A stretch of DNA of 64,000 nt from Mucilaginibacter endophyticus (GCF_003351025.1 NZ_QPCG01000002.1:1009288-1073287), one strand, 5' to 3'; counted from the first letter of the stretch, positions 45,070 through 53,653 are shown. The notes: a model not told the origin generated them from the sequence alone. Numbers and translations: made by a program.

Positions 45070-45099
45070 TCCAAAATCAACTAAGTAGAATATATAATC

Positions 45100-46176
45100 T
45101 CAAAATTTAAACGACACACCAAAATTGATAGCATAATCGGCAAATGCCGCGTCGCCGATAACATAAGTACCGGTAGCTATCGAGTTCTCCTTGTCAGTAA
45201 CGCTCTGTGTGCGGTCGCGTTTTAGCGCGATTGGTACGCTGGCGAAAATATTCACCCTTTTAAACGCGTAGCTCAGTGAAGGCTCGGCAGAAATAATATA
45301 CCCCGGGCGACGGAAGCCATCACTTTTGCCAATCAAATCATGAACCGGGATACCTTCAATCCGGCCACCTGCCGAAATAGTAAATACATGAGCGATAGTG
45401 TAGTTAACACCCACACGTGCCAGGTACTGATCCGGTACGCTTGAAATAGCTTCATTAGCCAGCGTTGCGCTTAATGTTTCGCGGTAAGTGCGTGTGCCAT
45501 TCATATTGCGCGGGTTGCTCATGTAGTACAAATTACTGTAGCCACTAAATCCGCTGCCAAAACCTAAATAGCCGTTTGCCTCAGCAATGATACCCAAACC
45601 ACCATCGCCTAACTGGATTGACTGATCAACAGGGCGCTCAGACGGAATAACATTGTAAAAATGTGATTTGTAGTTAAAATCGCCTGTAGGAAGCTTAATA
45701 CCTAAACCAACCTGGATATTACCGTTGGTTTTACGACTATCGAACAACCAGCGGTTAACAATGATCCTGGAATCGCCAATACCATCAGAATATGATTTAT
45801 GACGCTCTTTACCGCCATGCTCATATAATGACGAACGGGTGTTTACCAGGTAAGGTATACCTACCGAAACCGACCAGTATTGGTTAAAGTTACGGGTAAG
45901 GTTGATATCGATGGTATGCTGATGATTGATTACCTCGTTACCTATAACCTGACGTTGCTTTTGCTCATCGGTACCCTTAAAGTGGCGAAAAGATTTAAAA
46001 TAACGCCATGAAGCGGTAAGTTCCCAGCCTTTGTATGAGGTATCCTGAGTAGTGTGCTCCATATTGGTAAAGGGACCATCACCTTTTATAGCAACGCAAC
46101 CCTGGGCATGGGCGCTGGTATAGGTAAACAGGCCACATATAGCTGTGCAAAAAAGAATTTGTAAAGTATGTTTCAT
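45100..46176 (-). CDS. Outer-membrane beta-barrel protein, paralogue B of a tandem pair
   Basis: The start at 46176 gives MKHTLQILFCTAICGLFTY and a signal peptide ending AHAQ; the mature protein begins GCVAIKGDG. About 358 residues, beta-rich with alternating aromatic residues and a C-terminal FGVSFKF, as in outer-membrane barrels. It shares many blocks with the upstream protein at 46265-47371: SSLYEHGGKER, PVDQSIQLGDGG, RRPGYIISAEP, PIALKRDRTQSV and GDAAFADYAIN. No characterised family was recognised; a porin or transporter-like role is a guess. Confidence 0.8.
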   Translation of the reverse strand: MKHTLQILFCTAICGLFTYTSAHAQGCVAIKGDGPFTNMEHTTQDTSYKGWELTASWRYFKSFRHFKGTDEQKQRQVIGNEVINHQHTIDINLTRNFNQYWSVSVGIPYLVNTRSSLYEHGGKERHKSYSDGIGDSRIIVNRWLFDSRKTNGNIQVGLGIKLPTGDFNYKSHFYNVIPSERPVDQSIQLGDGGLGIIAEANGYLGFGSGFSGYSNLYYMSNPRNMNGTRTYRETLSATLANEAISSVPDQYLARVGVNYTIAHVFTISAGGRIEGIPVHDLIGKSDGFRRPGYIISAEPSLSYAFKRVNIFASVPIALKRDRTQSVTDKENSIATGTYVIGDAAFADYAINFGVSFKF

Positions 46177-46220
46177 AATATATTGTTTATATGTAATTGC
46201 AATTTGTAAACGAAGGTTAA

Positions 46221-46250
46221 ATAAAGCCGGAGATCTCACCCCCGGCTTAA
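46221..46250 (-). terminator. Terminator between the two tandem barrel genes
   Basis: AAGCCGG and CCGGCTT form a stem with an AGATCTCACC loop region, about 15 bp past the upstream gene's stop. It was evidently duplicated together with the gene, since the copy at 45039-45069 is almost the same. Confidence 0.65.
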
Positions 46251-46264
46251 ACAAAACCAATTCA

Positions 46265-47371
46265 CTATTTAATTCTAAAAGTTACTCCTACGTTAATGGC
46301 ATAATCCGCAAATGCGGCGTCGCCCTGGGTATAAACACCGGTTAAACTGGTCGAAATTTTATCCGGTACACTTTGCGTACGGTCGCGTTTTAACGCTACA
46401 GGTACAAAGGCATAAATTGAAAATGATTTAACACGGTAAGTAACACCGGGCTCGGCCGAAATGATATATCCCGGCCTGCGGAACCCATTGCTCCCGCCCA
46501 CAAGGTCATGAACCGGCAAACACTCATAACGTACCCCTGCCGAAAAATCAAATTTGCTGATACCATAGCTGGCGCCTCCGCGGATCATTACCTGATCCGG
46601 CACGCTCATTACATCGCTTCCGTTAGCAACGGCTTTAGCACTTGGTACACTGCCGCGGGCCGATGATACACCGTTTTGCTCCCTTGGGCTAATCAAATAG
46701 TAAAAACCGCCGTATAAGCCAAAACGCTGCGTAAAATTGTAGTATGTATTGATCTCGGTAGTGATACCTGTACCACCATCACCCAACTGGATAGACTGAT
46801 CAACAGGGCCAAGCGTTTTACCATCGTTGGCCGCTGTGTGGTAAAAATAATCCTGGTAATTGTAGTTTCCGGTTGGCAGCTTTAGCCCTAAACCAACCTG
46901 AATGTTACCGCGACGGGCTTTTGCCGGGTTTAACAACCATGCATAAGCAGTTAAACGCACATCGCCCAAACCAAATGAGTGTGTTTGCAGGCGCTCTTTA
47001 CCACCATGCTCATACAATGATGAGCGGCTGTTGTCCAGTATAGGCAAATCCACCGCAAACGACCAGCGGTTATTAAAAATGCGTGTCAGGGTTAAATCCT
47101 GGGTATAAGAATGATTGATAACATTTGTTCCCTGTTCAATACGTTGTTTTTGCTCTTTGGTACCAACAAAATGTTTATATGAGCGGAAGTAGCGGTTATT
47201 ACTGTTCAATAGCCAGCTGCCGCTGCTGGTAATACTATCCGGATGCTCATCCATGGTACATAAGCCGCCCGTGCTCCGGATAGCAACGCAGCCTTGCGCA
47301 TTTACTTTTGCAAAGGCTGCAAATATGATGATCGTAGTAACGTAAGTAAGTTTCAGTATAAATTTTTTCAT
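46265..47371 (-). CDS. Outer-membrane beta-barrel protein, paralogue A of a tandem pair
   Basis: A 368-residue protein with signal peptide (MKKFILKLTYVTTIIIFAAF, cleaved before QGCVAIRS). The mature N terminus GCVAIRSTGG parallels GCVAIKGDG in paralogue B, and the two align over their whole length with shared RNFNQ/RIFNNRWS(F/V)-type strands, EHGGKER, QLGDGG, FRRPGYIISAEP and LKRDRTQSV. The C terminus is VGVTFRIK. The single Cys near the mature N terminus is conserved in both copies and could be acylated or metal-binding, but the preceding residues are not a good lipobox. The function is unknown. Confidence 0.8.
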   Translation of the reverse strand: MKKFILKLTYVTTIIIFAAFAKVNAQGCVAIRSTGGLCTMDEHPDSITSSGSWLLNSNNRYFRSYKHFVGTKEQKQRIEQGTNVINHSYTQDLTLTRIFNNRWSFAVDLPILDNSRSSLYEHGGKERLQTHSFGLGDVRLTAYAWLLNPAKARRGNIQVGLGLKLPTGNYNYQDYFYHTAANDGKTLGPVDQSIQLGDGGTGITTEINTYYNFTQRFGLYGGFYYLISPREQNGVSSARGSVPSAKAVANGSDVMSVPDQVMIRGGASYGISKFDFSAGVRYECLPVHDLVGGSNGFRRPGYIISAEPGVTYRVKSFSIYAFVPVALKRDRTQSVPDKISTSLTGVYTQGDAAFADYAINVGVTFRIK

Positions 47372-47478
47372 AGAGTTAGAGCAGTATCAGTATGCATTTG
47401 CGATTGTTCAGATAATAGATTTACAAGGCAGGGTAATTTTTCACCCTGCGCCTTAAGAATTTGATATGTTTTGTTGAC

Positions 47479-48294
47479 TTAGCTAGCTTTTAAATGTGAT
47501 GTTTGTTTAAAAGGCCAAAGTATATATCCAGCCGGTGCTTTTTTAACCGCAAACCACAAAGCCAGCAGCACACCATAGCTCCCGCCGCGCTCTATCCACT
47601 CAAACATTTCGTATTTGGGATAGAAGAGCTCGCTGGATATTTTCCATATGATAAAAACGAGTAGGATATTTTTAAAAGGACGAATAAGCACCATTGCAGC
47701 GGCCAACACCTCAAACAAGCCAACCACCTGTGCCGTTTTAGCCGGATCGGCAAAACCAAGTGCATGGTATTGGTTCAGCAAACCCTGTTTCTGAATCAGG
47801 TTAAGCCAGCCATGACCTATCAGCAGCATAAAGGCAAATACCCTTAAACTGGTGATAACTTTTGCTAAAGTATCAGCATTGATGCTTACATGATCATCCA
47901 TATGGGCAAACCATTGCTTTTTCCCGATTTTGAACCCGCCCTGCAACAACAGCAATACAAATGGTGCTCCGTAGTTGCCGGCGCGTTCAATAAACTCGGC
48001 AAAAGGTTCTCCCGATAAAGGACGCATTGACGCTGTGGCCAATCCCCAAACTACCAGCCATGCGGCTATAGCACGGGTAGGATAAACCAGCATAGATATG
48101 CCCATCAATATATCAACAGTTCCTACATAGGGCATCAGGGTATAGGCCATCTCTTTACCTATCCCAAATACGCCGAAATAGTTACACCAGATCTGTTTAG
48201 TGATTATTCCAAAAGCCCCATGTCCGATAAAGCACATGGCAACCGCCAGGCGAAGTGTGTAATATATTTTTTGATCGTTTGTTAAGCTGCGCAT
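47479..48294 (-). CDS. DoxX-like membrane protein with internal duplication
   Basis: A 271-residue inner-membrane protein made of two homologous halves of about four helices each. IGHGAFGI ... EFIERAGNYGAPFVLLLLQGG (about 22-120) matches IGHGWLNL ... EWIERGGSYGVLLALWFA (about 160-255). Each half looks like a DoxX/DoxD-type four-helix unit. No catalytic motif was recognised. It lies 29 bp downstream of the haloperoxidase-like gene, so it is in the same operon, with the tandem barrel genes after it. A quinone- or redox-linked role by analogy to DoxX proteins is only a suggestion. Confidence 0.75.
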   Translation of the reverse strand: MRSLTNDQKIYYTLRLAVAMCFIGHGAFGIITKQIWCNYFGVFGIGKEMAYTLMPYVGTVDILMGISMLVYPTRAIAAWLVVWGLATASMRPLSGEPFAEFIERAGNYGAPFVLLLLQGGFKIGKKQWFAHMDDHVSINADTLAKVITSLRVFAFMLLIGHGWLNLIQKQGLLNQYHALGFADPAKTAQVVGLFEVLAAAMVLIRPFKNILLVFIIWKISSELFYPKYEMFEWIERGGSYGVLLALWFAVKKAPAGYILWPFKQTSHLKAS

Positions 48295-48323
48295 TGTTTA
48301 TTCGTCCTCAATTCAACATCCTT

Positions 48324-49880
48324 TTATTTTGCGTCGGCACCATCTGCCTTACCCCTGTTAACCGCGTATTGGCCAACTTTATTTCCGGTTGTTAAACCAA
48401 CCTCGCAATCACTGCGGTAGTGGATACCACCATATAACCTTGACATAGCAGCCGCGTGTGCCATATCGGTAAACTTGCTACCCCTATCAGGCAATAAATA
48501 GGTTAACACAGTTGAAGCCGCACCACTAAAGTTAGAGTGCCCTGATGTATAGGCAGGGAAGTTTGGCACGCCCGTTAAGGTTTTAATATTAGGATTAGCT
48601 TGCGACGGGCGCTGGTTAAAATAAAAATATTTAGTATCCCAGCATACGATAGCGGCATCCATCTCGGCCATATTCAACAAGGCAAAGTTACGTGCCCAGC
48701 GCACTTCGCTGTAGTTTTGTTTCACAAATTCATCTGCAGCAATGGCATTCCAGTGTCCGGTTGGTGTATAAGTTCCAACACCATCAGCCCAAAAAGCAAC
48801 CAGTTCTTCATGATCGCGGCTGTGGTCTTTACTAAATGAAAGCACCTCTTCTGTTTCCTTTTTAAACTCAGGTGAGTTTGTTGCATACGGAGCCGGTGGC
48901 CTGATAGCAACTACAGTAAGCGTATCAAACAGGAAAGGAAGAACTTTGGAAAACAACGGCAACATCGGCGGCCTTTTGGGGGTTTCCAGGCTCACCCAAA
49001 ATTGTTCGCCTTTTGCTGCTGTAACTGTTTCAAAGTTCTTCCAGATATCTGGTGTACCAATAGCTTTGCCTGCACGGTCGTTACGTGCACGGGTAGCAAA
49101 TACTGCTGCCACCTGTCTGCCTAATGATTCGCCAGCGGTAAACTCGCCTCGGGTATTAGCACCTGAAGAGATCCTGTACAGCCTTTCTTCATCAACTTTG
49201 CTTTGTATGTAAGCGATCTCGGTTGGGAAAAGCAGTTTCATGATCTCAGATGTAGCACCTGATATAACAGCATCTTCACATGGATATGAAGGCAGTTCAG
49301 AAGCCGGAATCAGCGCTTTAACGCCTGAATCATTTTTATAAGGGGCGGTACGTTTGTAAACGTTTTTGAAGTGCCATGCTGCAACCAAAGCATCATACTG
49401 CGCTGCGCTTACATAAGCATAAGCACGTGCTGCATAAGGCGGGTTTGAGAATGGAAACTCAGGATAATTAAATGGATTTGCCGAGTTTGGCGCCGGATAA
49501 GTACCGTCAGGGTTTTGGTATGGCGGTACGTTATGTTTAGCTACCAATTCGCGCAAAATTTCGTTCCATCTTAATACCGAGCCGGCACTCCAGTATTGTA
49601 TTTTTGCCTGTTGATCACTGCTCAGGTTTTTCTGCAATGCCTTGATCTCATTCAAATCGGCCACATAAGCAGGCGATGTTAATGCATCCGGCGTAGCCAC
49701 GGTTAAAGTACTAAAATCTTTTAGTAACACCGGGTTCCAGGTATCGGCGGTAAGATCCAGATTTGAGGGCTTAAGCGCGGGGTATAATGCAGTGCGGTCT
49801 AAAATATCCTTTCGGCATGAGCTAAAAGTTACCGCTGCCAGTGCCGTGATTGTAAATATATTAAGTATAGTTTTTTTCAT
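48324..49880 (-). CDS. PAP2/vanadium-dependent haloperoxidase-family lipoprotein
   Basis: About 518 residues from ATG 49880; an in-frame ATG at 49892 is possible. The signal peptide ends AVTFSSC, a lipobox-like site. The C-terminal third holds the PAP2 signature: K-x6-RP (KYFYFNQRP, about 417-425), TSGH in place of PSGH (His about 448) and SR-x5-H-x3-D (SRLYGGIHYRSD, ending about 491). These residues bind phosphate or vanadate. The large N-terminal helical part and the size fit the vanadium haloperoxidase-like branch rather than small PAP2 lipid phosphatases. Halide oxidation is not demonstrated. It follows a barrel-protein gene by 30 bp. Confidence 0.85.
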   Translation of the reverse strand: MKKTILNIFTITALAAVTFSSCRKDILDRTALYPALKPSNLDLTADTWNPVLLKDFSTLTVATPDALTSPAYVADLNEIKALQKNLSSDQQAKIQYWSAGSVLRWNEILRELVAKHNVPPYQNPDGTYPAPNSANPFNYPEFPFSNPPYAARAYAYVSAAQYDALVAAWHFKNVYKRTAPYKNDSGVKALIPASELPSYPCEDAVISGATSEIMKLLFPTEIAYIQSKVDEERLYRISSGANTRGEFTAGESLGRQVAAVFATRARNDRAGKAIGTPDIWKNFETVTAAKGEQFWVSLETPKRPPMLPLFSKVLPFLFDTLTVVAIRPPAPYATNSPEFKKETEEVLSFSKDHSRDHEELVAFWADGVGTYTPTGHWNAIAADEFVKQNYSEVRWARNFALLNMAEMDAAIVCWDTKYFYFNQRPSQANPNIKTLTGVPNFPAYTSGHSNFSGAASTVLTYLLPDRGSKFTDMAHAAAMSRLYGGIHYRSDCEVGLTTGNKVGQYAVNRGKADGADAK

Positions 49881-49910
49881 TTCATTGATCATTGATTGTT
49901 CAACCTCTTA

Positions 49911-50843
49911 TTACTTCTCCTTTTTTGTACTAAACACGTAATACACACCGGCATAGCCCGAACGGGTTTGCCCTACGTTACGTCCATCCAAAACATAGTT
50001 GCCGCCCGCGGTAAATTCAAGTCCGCTTACCGACTGGAGGCTATACTTAAGTATTAACCCAACAGCAGAGCTATTCATGCGGTTACTTGGAAAGGGCATA
50101 TCGTTTTTACGGATATCAAAGCCACTTGTGCTTGTAATTTTGGTAAATGTAGCCTCGGCATTAAACTTAAGACTGCGGTAGCCGCTGCTAAACATAAAGT
50201 TGGTAGCATTTGGTAACTGCACTTCATTGGTGTAATGCATCTCGGTAGTGTAATATGAAGTTCTGTCGATAGTAATATTGTCGCGGCGGATGTACTGTCC
50301 GGAACCGGCTACGAAAAACCTGCCTGTTTGATAGTTAAGCAAGGCGCGCAAAGCAACGCTTTTGCTGTGCAAGCCTACAGACAGCGGTAAAAAATCAGCC
50401 TGATAATTAGCCAATGGCAAAACGCCTGTAGCAATAGCATGAACACTGAATAAGCCACGGCCTATCTCCTCTTTTACTGCCATCCATTTAAATGAAACCG
50501 AAAGGTCTTGAAACGACTTTTCGCCACGTAAAGTACCTGCAGAAGCGTTTGTGGTTATATACGGAACCATAAACAAAAGGTTTATCCGATTTGAAAGACC
50601 ATAGTTACCGCCCAGGCTGTAAACATTGGTGCTCACGGTGCCTAAGTTTTGATTATCCCTTTTAAATGTGCCTTCCCAGTAATGGTCCCAACTCCCATGG
50701 GTGTATACTGCGGCAGCACAAAAATAATTTTTAGGGATCATCAACGCGTCAGCGTCGGTTTGAGCTTTGGCACATTGTGTTACAGCTAATAAAAAACATA
50801 CTACAATAAAACATCTGTAAAAATACAGCGACATAAATTTCAT
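49911..50843 (-). CDS. Outer-membrane beta-barrel-like protein upstream of the haloperoxidase
   Basis: The start at 50843 gives MKFMSLYFYRCFIVVCFLLA and a signal peptide ending AKAQ. About 310 residues, rich in alternating hydrophobic strands (YGLSNRINLLFMVPYI, LRALLNYQTGRFFVAGSGQY, LKFNAEATFTKI) with a terminal YYVFSTKKEK. It looks like a transporter-type 12- to 14-strand barrel of the phenol-degradation/alpha-amylase-like porin kind. No named family could be fixed. It is probably the head of the operon with the haloperoxidase-like and DoxX-like genes. Confidence 0.75.
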   Translation of the reverse strand: MKFMSLYFYRCFIVVCFLLAVTQCAKAQTDADALMIPKNYFCAAAVYTHGSWDHYWEGTFKRDNQNLGTVSTNVYSLGGNYGLSNRINLLFMVPYITTNASAGTLRGEKSFQDLSVSFKWMAVKEEIGRGLFSVHAIATGVLPLANYQADFLPLSVGLHSKSVALRALLNYQTGRFFVAGSGQYIRRDNITIDRTSYYTTEMHYTNEVQLPNATNFMFSSGYRSLKFNAEATFTKITSTSGFDIRKNDMPFPSNRMNSSAVGLILKYSLQSVSGLEFTAGGNYVLDGRNVGQTRSGYAGVYYVFSTKKEK

Positions 50844-50887
50844 TACGTTTAAATAATAAGGGTAATAACTAATTGTAAAATGGTTGA

Positions 50888-51034
50888 ACAAGCCGGTTAG
50901 GTGCTATCAATCTTGATTACCAAGTAATTGACAATACATCAGCATTAAGGAACATGATCAAAGCCGTAAAAATGGAACTGTTACAACAGCAATCGGCCAT
51001 GCATGGCGATGCGCCGGTTAAAACAGCTGAATGA
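50888..51034 (+). pseudogene. Possible gene remnant (48 codons, no start at its left end)
   Basis: On the plus strand an open stretch of 48 codons ending in TGA (51032-51034) reads GAINLDYQVIDNTSALRNM and then IKAVKMELLQQQSAMHGDA. Its codon choice looks like that of real genes here. It begins right after a stop and has an internal ATG only at 50954, which would give 26 residues. It may be the C-terminal tail of a lost gene, or a small peptide gene. It lies between two minus-strand genes. The rest of 50844-51103 shows nothing. Confidence 0.35.
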
Positions 51035-51103
51035 TAAAAAACGGTTTGTATCCTTAAAACACAGGTACACAAATCAATTTAACTCATAATTTACAGGCAA
51101 TAA

Positions 51104-51661
51104 TCAGCAGGCAGAGTTAGGCGGTTTGCCGGGTGACTCGATGAAGGGTGAATTTACATGGTAGGCTATAGGGCGTGGTTTTACCTTTAACATCCTTCCA
51201 TAGGATAAAAATTGATAGTGCATAACCTGGAAGCTGTACTCGCCGCCAGCGTTTATTTTCTTTTGTGATGAATCATGCGCACCTTTTTTGCTCAGGGGCA
51301 CGTCACTTATTTCTTTGGCAATAATGAGGTTTGCATTAACCAAACGGGTTTTAACGCTGTTGGCTATACAAATAAATGACATAGTATCCTGCGTAACCTT
51401 ATAACGCAGGTAGTTGTAATAAACACCTTTTAACTGGAGTTGTCCCTGGTCATGCACATAACCATTCCAGCTGTGGATCTTGGGAAGATGTACCGGAATC
51501 TTGATCTCAACAAGCTTGGTAGCATCAACCTTGTTTTCATAAATCTCTTTTACAATTTGCACTTCAGATCGATGAATAAAATACTGAAATACCAAATTGT
51601 ATCCGCCCAAATTGAACAGATGCACATTTAATAACAGTATCGCTATAAGCTTTTTCACCAA
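51104..51661 (-). CDS. Hypothetical secreted or membrane-anchored protein
   Basis: A 185-residue protein with an N-terminal hydrophobic segment (MVKKLIAILLLNVHLFNLGG) and then a periplasmic-looking beta/alpha body containing LVEIKIPVHLPKIHSWNGYV and LQLKGVYYNYLRYKVTQDTM. The C terminus reads ESPGKPPNSAC. Proteins of this layout occur in Bacteroidota near outer-membrane receptor genes, but I cannot name a family. It is on the same strand as the barrel/haloperoxidase genes, 260 bp upstream, so co-regulation is possible but not shown. Confidence 0.7.
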   Translation of the reverse strand: MVKKLIAILLLNVHLFNLGGYNLVFQYFIHRSEVQIVKEIYENKVDATKLVEIKIPVHLPKIHSWNGYVHDQGQLQLKGVYYNYLRYKVTQDTMSFICIANSVKTRLVNANLIIAKEISDVPLSKKGAHDSSQKKINAGGEYSFQVMHYQFLSYGRMLKVKPRPIAYHVNSPFIESPGKPPNSAC

Positions 51662-51793
51662 AAGAAATTATTGTTCGGGTATATAATCAACAGTAAATAT
51701 ATGTAACAATATTGTTAAAACAAATAAAATGTAAAATTGTATAAATCACAATTACACCGGGACGCAATTAATATTTTGCCAATTTACATCAGC

Positions 51794-51801
51794 TATATTT
51801 G
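51794..51801 (+). promoter_or_regulatory. -7 promoter element before the YeeE/YedE genes
   Basis: TATATTTG is an exact TAnnTTTG match 22 nt upstream of the start codon. TTTTG at 51774-51778 lies at a short 15-nt spacing, so only the -7 box is well supported. Confidence 0.4.
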
Positions 51802-51823
51802 CAGGATAAGTAATCTGTAAATT

Positions 51824-52384
51824 ATGGATCTGATAACCCAACCCTGGCCATGGTACGTGGCCGGACCGCTGATTGGCCTTGTTGTACCTGCCCTGCTCAT
51901 CATCGGCAATAAAACTTTTGGAATATCCTCTTCATTAAGGCACATCTGTGCGGCCTGCATTCCGGCTAATATTTCTTTTTTTAAGTACGACTGGAAAAAA
52001 GAAAGCTGGAACTTGTTTTTTGTTGCCGGTATTGTTTTAGGAGGCTTCATTGCGGCACAATTTCTATCTGCCAATCACCAGGTTAAAATCAATCCGCAAA
52101 CGCATGCGCTATTGCAGCAACAGGGTGTTAAGGATTTTAACGGTTTACTGCCGAAGGATATTTTCAGTTTCGATGAACTGCTTACTTTAAGAGGTTTTGT
52201 TTTTATGGTGATAGGCGGATTTTTGGTTGGCTTCGGTACCCGTTACGCCGGTGGCTGCACGTCGGGTCATGCTATTATGGGTATTTCAAACCTGCAATGG
52301 CCATCGCTGGTGGCTACCTGCTGCTTTATGGCGGGTGGTTTTATTATGACCTGGTTTATTTTACCTTACCTTTTACACCTATAA
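51824..52384 (+). CDS. YeeE/YedE-family sulfur transporter subunit (N-terminal half)
   Basis: A 186-residue membrane protein with about five helices. It carries the YeeE/YedE signature GTRYAGGCTSGHAIMG (about 138-153) with the conserved Cys used to pass sulfur, and a second Cys-containing stretch FGISSSLRHICAACIP. In long-form TsuA-like proteins this half and the next gene's product are one chain; here they are split, with one base between the genes. The family takes up thiosulfate or related sulfur compounds. Confidence 0.88.
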   Translation: MDLITQPWPWYVAGPLIGLVVPALLIIGNKTFGISSSLRHICAACIPANISFFKYDWKKESWNLFFVAGIVLGGFIAAQFLSANHQVKINPQTHALLQQQGVKDFNGLLPKDIFSFDELLTLRGFVFMVIGGFLVGFGTRYAGGCTSGHAIMGISNLQWPSLVATCCFMAGGFIMTWFILPYLLHL

Positions 52385-52385
52385 T

Positions 52386-52796
52386 ATGCGTAACATCAAA
52401 TACCTTTTTGCGGGCCTGCTTTTTGGCATAGTACTGGTAAAATCAGAAGTGATTTCCTGGTTCAGGATCCAGGAGATGTTCAGGCTGCAATCATTTCATA
52501 TGTACGGCATTATAGGTAGCGCTATTATTGTTGGGATAATTTCTGTCATCATTATTAAACGCTTCAATATCAAAACCATTTCCGGCGAGGCCATTGCTAT
52601 CCCCGACAAGAAATTTAACTGGGGCAACGTGTACGGCGGGCTGATATTTGGTTTAGGCTGGGCAATTACCGGCGCATGCCCCGGTCCGTTGTTTGCGCAA
52701 ATCGGAAGCGGCTTTTTGGTTACTTTGGTTACATTATTGAGTGCTATCTTAGGAACCTGGATTTATGGGCTGTTAAGGGAAAGGTTGCCGCATTAA
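52386..52796 (+). CDS. YeeE/YedE-family sulfur transporter subunit (C-terminal half, DUF6691)
   Basis: A 136-residue membrane protein with about four helices and the second signature GWAITGACPGPLFAQIGSG, including the conserved Cys. It starts two bases after the partner gene ends, so the two are translationally coupled. The pair corresponds to the split PmpA/PmpB-like arrangement. A thioredoxin-like gene follows 36 bp later. Confidence 0.88.
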   Translation: MRNIKYLFAGLLFGIVLVKSEVISWFRIQEMFRLQSFHMYGIIGSAIIVGIISVIIIKRFNIKTISGEAIAIPDKKFNWGNVYGGLIFGLGWAITGACPGPLFAQIGSGFLVTLVTLLSAILGTWIYGLLRERLPH

Positions 52797-52832
52797 ATTA
52801 CTCTTGCCTAAACAACTAAGCTTTTAGATACT

Positions 52833-53417
52833 ATGATCCCATCAAAAAAGATATCGGTTTCAAACATTTTCAGCATCCTGATCATGGCGCTGGCGCTATT
52901 GGTGATCTTTAACCCCAATGCCAAAGGTTACCTGATCAGGGGGCTAATGTCGTTAGGACTTTTTCAGCCCGACCCGGAAGGCTATGCAAAACGTGGCGAA
53001 ACGCCTGCCAATGTCCCCGACATACAGTTTAAGGACGCCAGCGGCAATATTATATCGTTAAGCTCCTTAAAATCTAAAGTGGTATTCATAAATTACTGGG
53101 CTACCTGGTGCCCACCCTGCATAGCCGAAATGCCCAGGGTAAATGAGCTCTATAAAAAATTCAAAAACGATCCTAAAGTAGCCTTCCTGTTAGTGGATGT
53201 AGATAACGACTTCCCCAAAGCCCAGGCATTTATGCTCAAAAACGGTTACGATATGCCTTTATACAACCAGGTCAGCAATGTACCCGAATCATTGCTCGAT
53301 GGCACTATCCCTACTACATTGGTTTTTAATAAAGACGGCAAGCTTGTTTATAAACACTCTGGTGCCGCGGATTACAGTAGCGAGAGGTTTGAAGAGTTTA
53401 TTAAGAACCTTGATTAG
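52833..53417 (+). CDS. TlpA-like membrane-anchored thioredoxin
   Basis: A 194-residue protein with one N-terminal membrane helix (about 12-28) and a periplasmic thioredoxin domain. The active site is WCPPC (Cys93, Cys96) in INYWATWCPPCIAEMP, and the cis-proline appears in DGTIPTTLVF. This is a TlpA/ResA-type thiol:disulfide reductase. Its position after the YeeE/YedE pair suggests a reductive role in handling imported sulfur, but cytochrome maturation-type roles are also possible. Confidence 0.9.
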   Translation: MIPSKKISVSNIFSILIMALALLVIFNPNAKGYLIRGLMSLGLFQPDPEGYAKRGETPANVPDIQFKDASGNIISLSSLKSKVVFINYWATWCPPCIAEMPRVNELYKKFKNDPKVAFLLVDVDNDFPKAQAFMLKNGYDMPLYNQVSNVPESLLDGTIPTTLVFNKDGKLVYKHSGAADYSSERFEEFIKNLD

Positions 53418-53653
53418 CCTGATTAAAGGATTTCCTGATGATACTCATCTTGCGGGATAATCACCTATTCTATTTCCTACAAACTTATAAATTAAAGAAA
53501 GTGGTTAGTTCCTTTATTACTGAATGTCTTTAACAAAAAGCAATGATTAGCTTGATTTAAGGATTTCCTGATAACTCGAATCTGACAGATTAGCCACCGG
53601 CTTGATTTCCAACATGCTTATAATTCAAGAAATCCTTAAATCAAGCTAATCAT
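53412..53653. repeat. Inverted/tandem repeat element, family D
   Basis: A perfect 25-bp inverted repeat (53543-53567 / 53629-53653; left arm starts ATGATTAGCTTGATTTAAGG) encloses 61 bp. A degenerate copy of the same unit lies just before it at about 53412-53510, sharing GATTAGCYTGATTWAAGGA and the internal ACAAACTTATAA-like segment. Nothing else is seen in the 322-bp gap to the GH51 gene. Confidence 0.75.
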
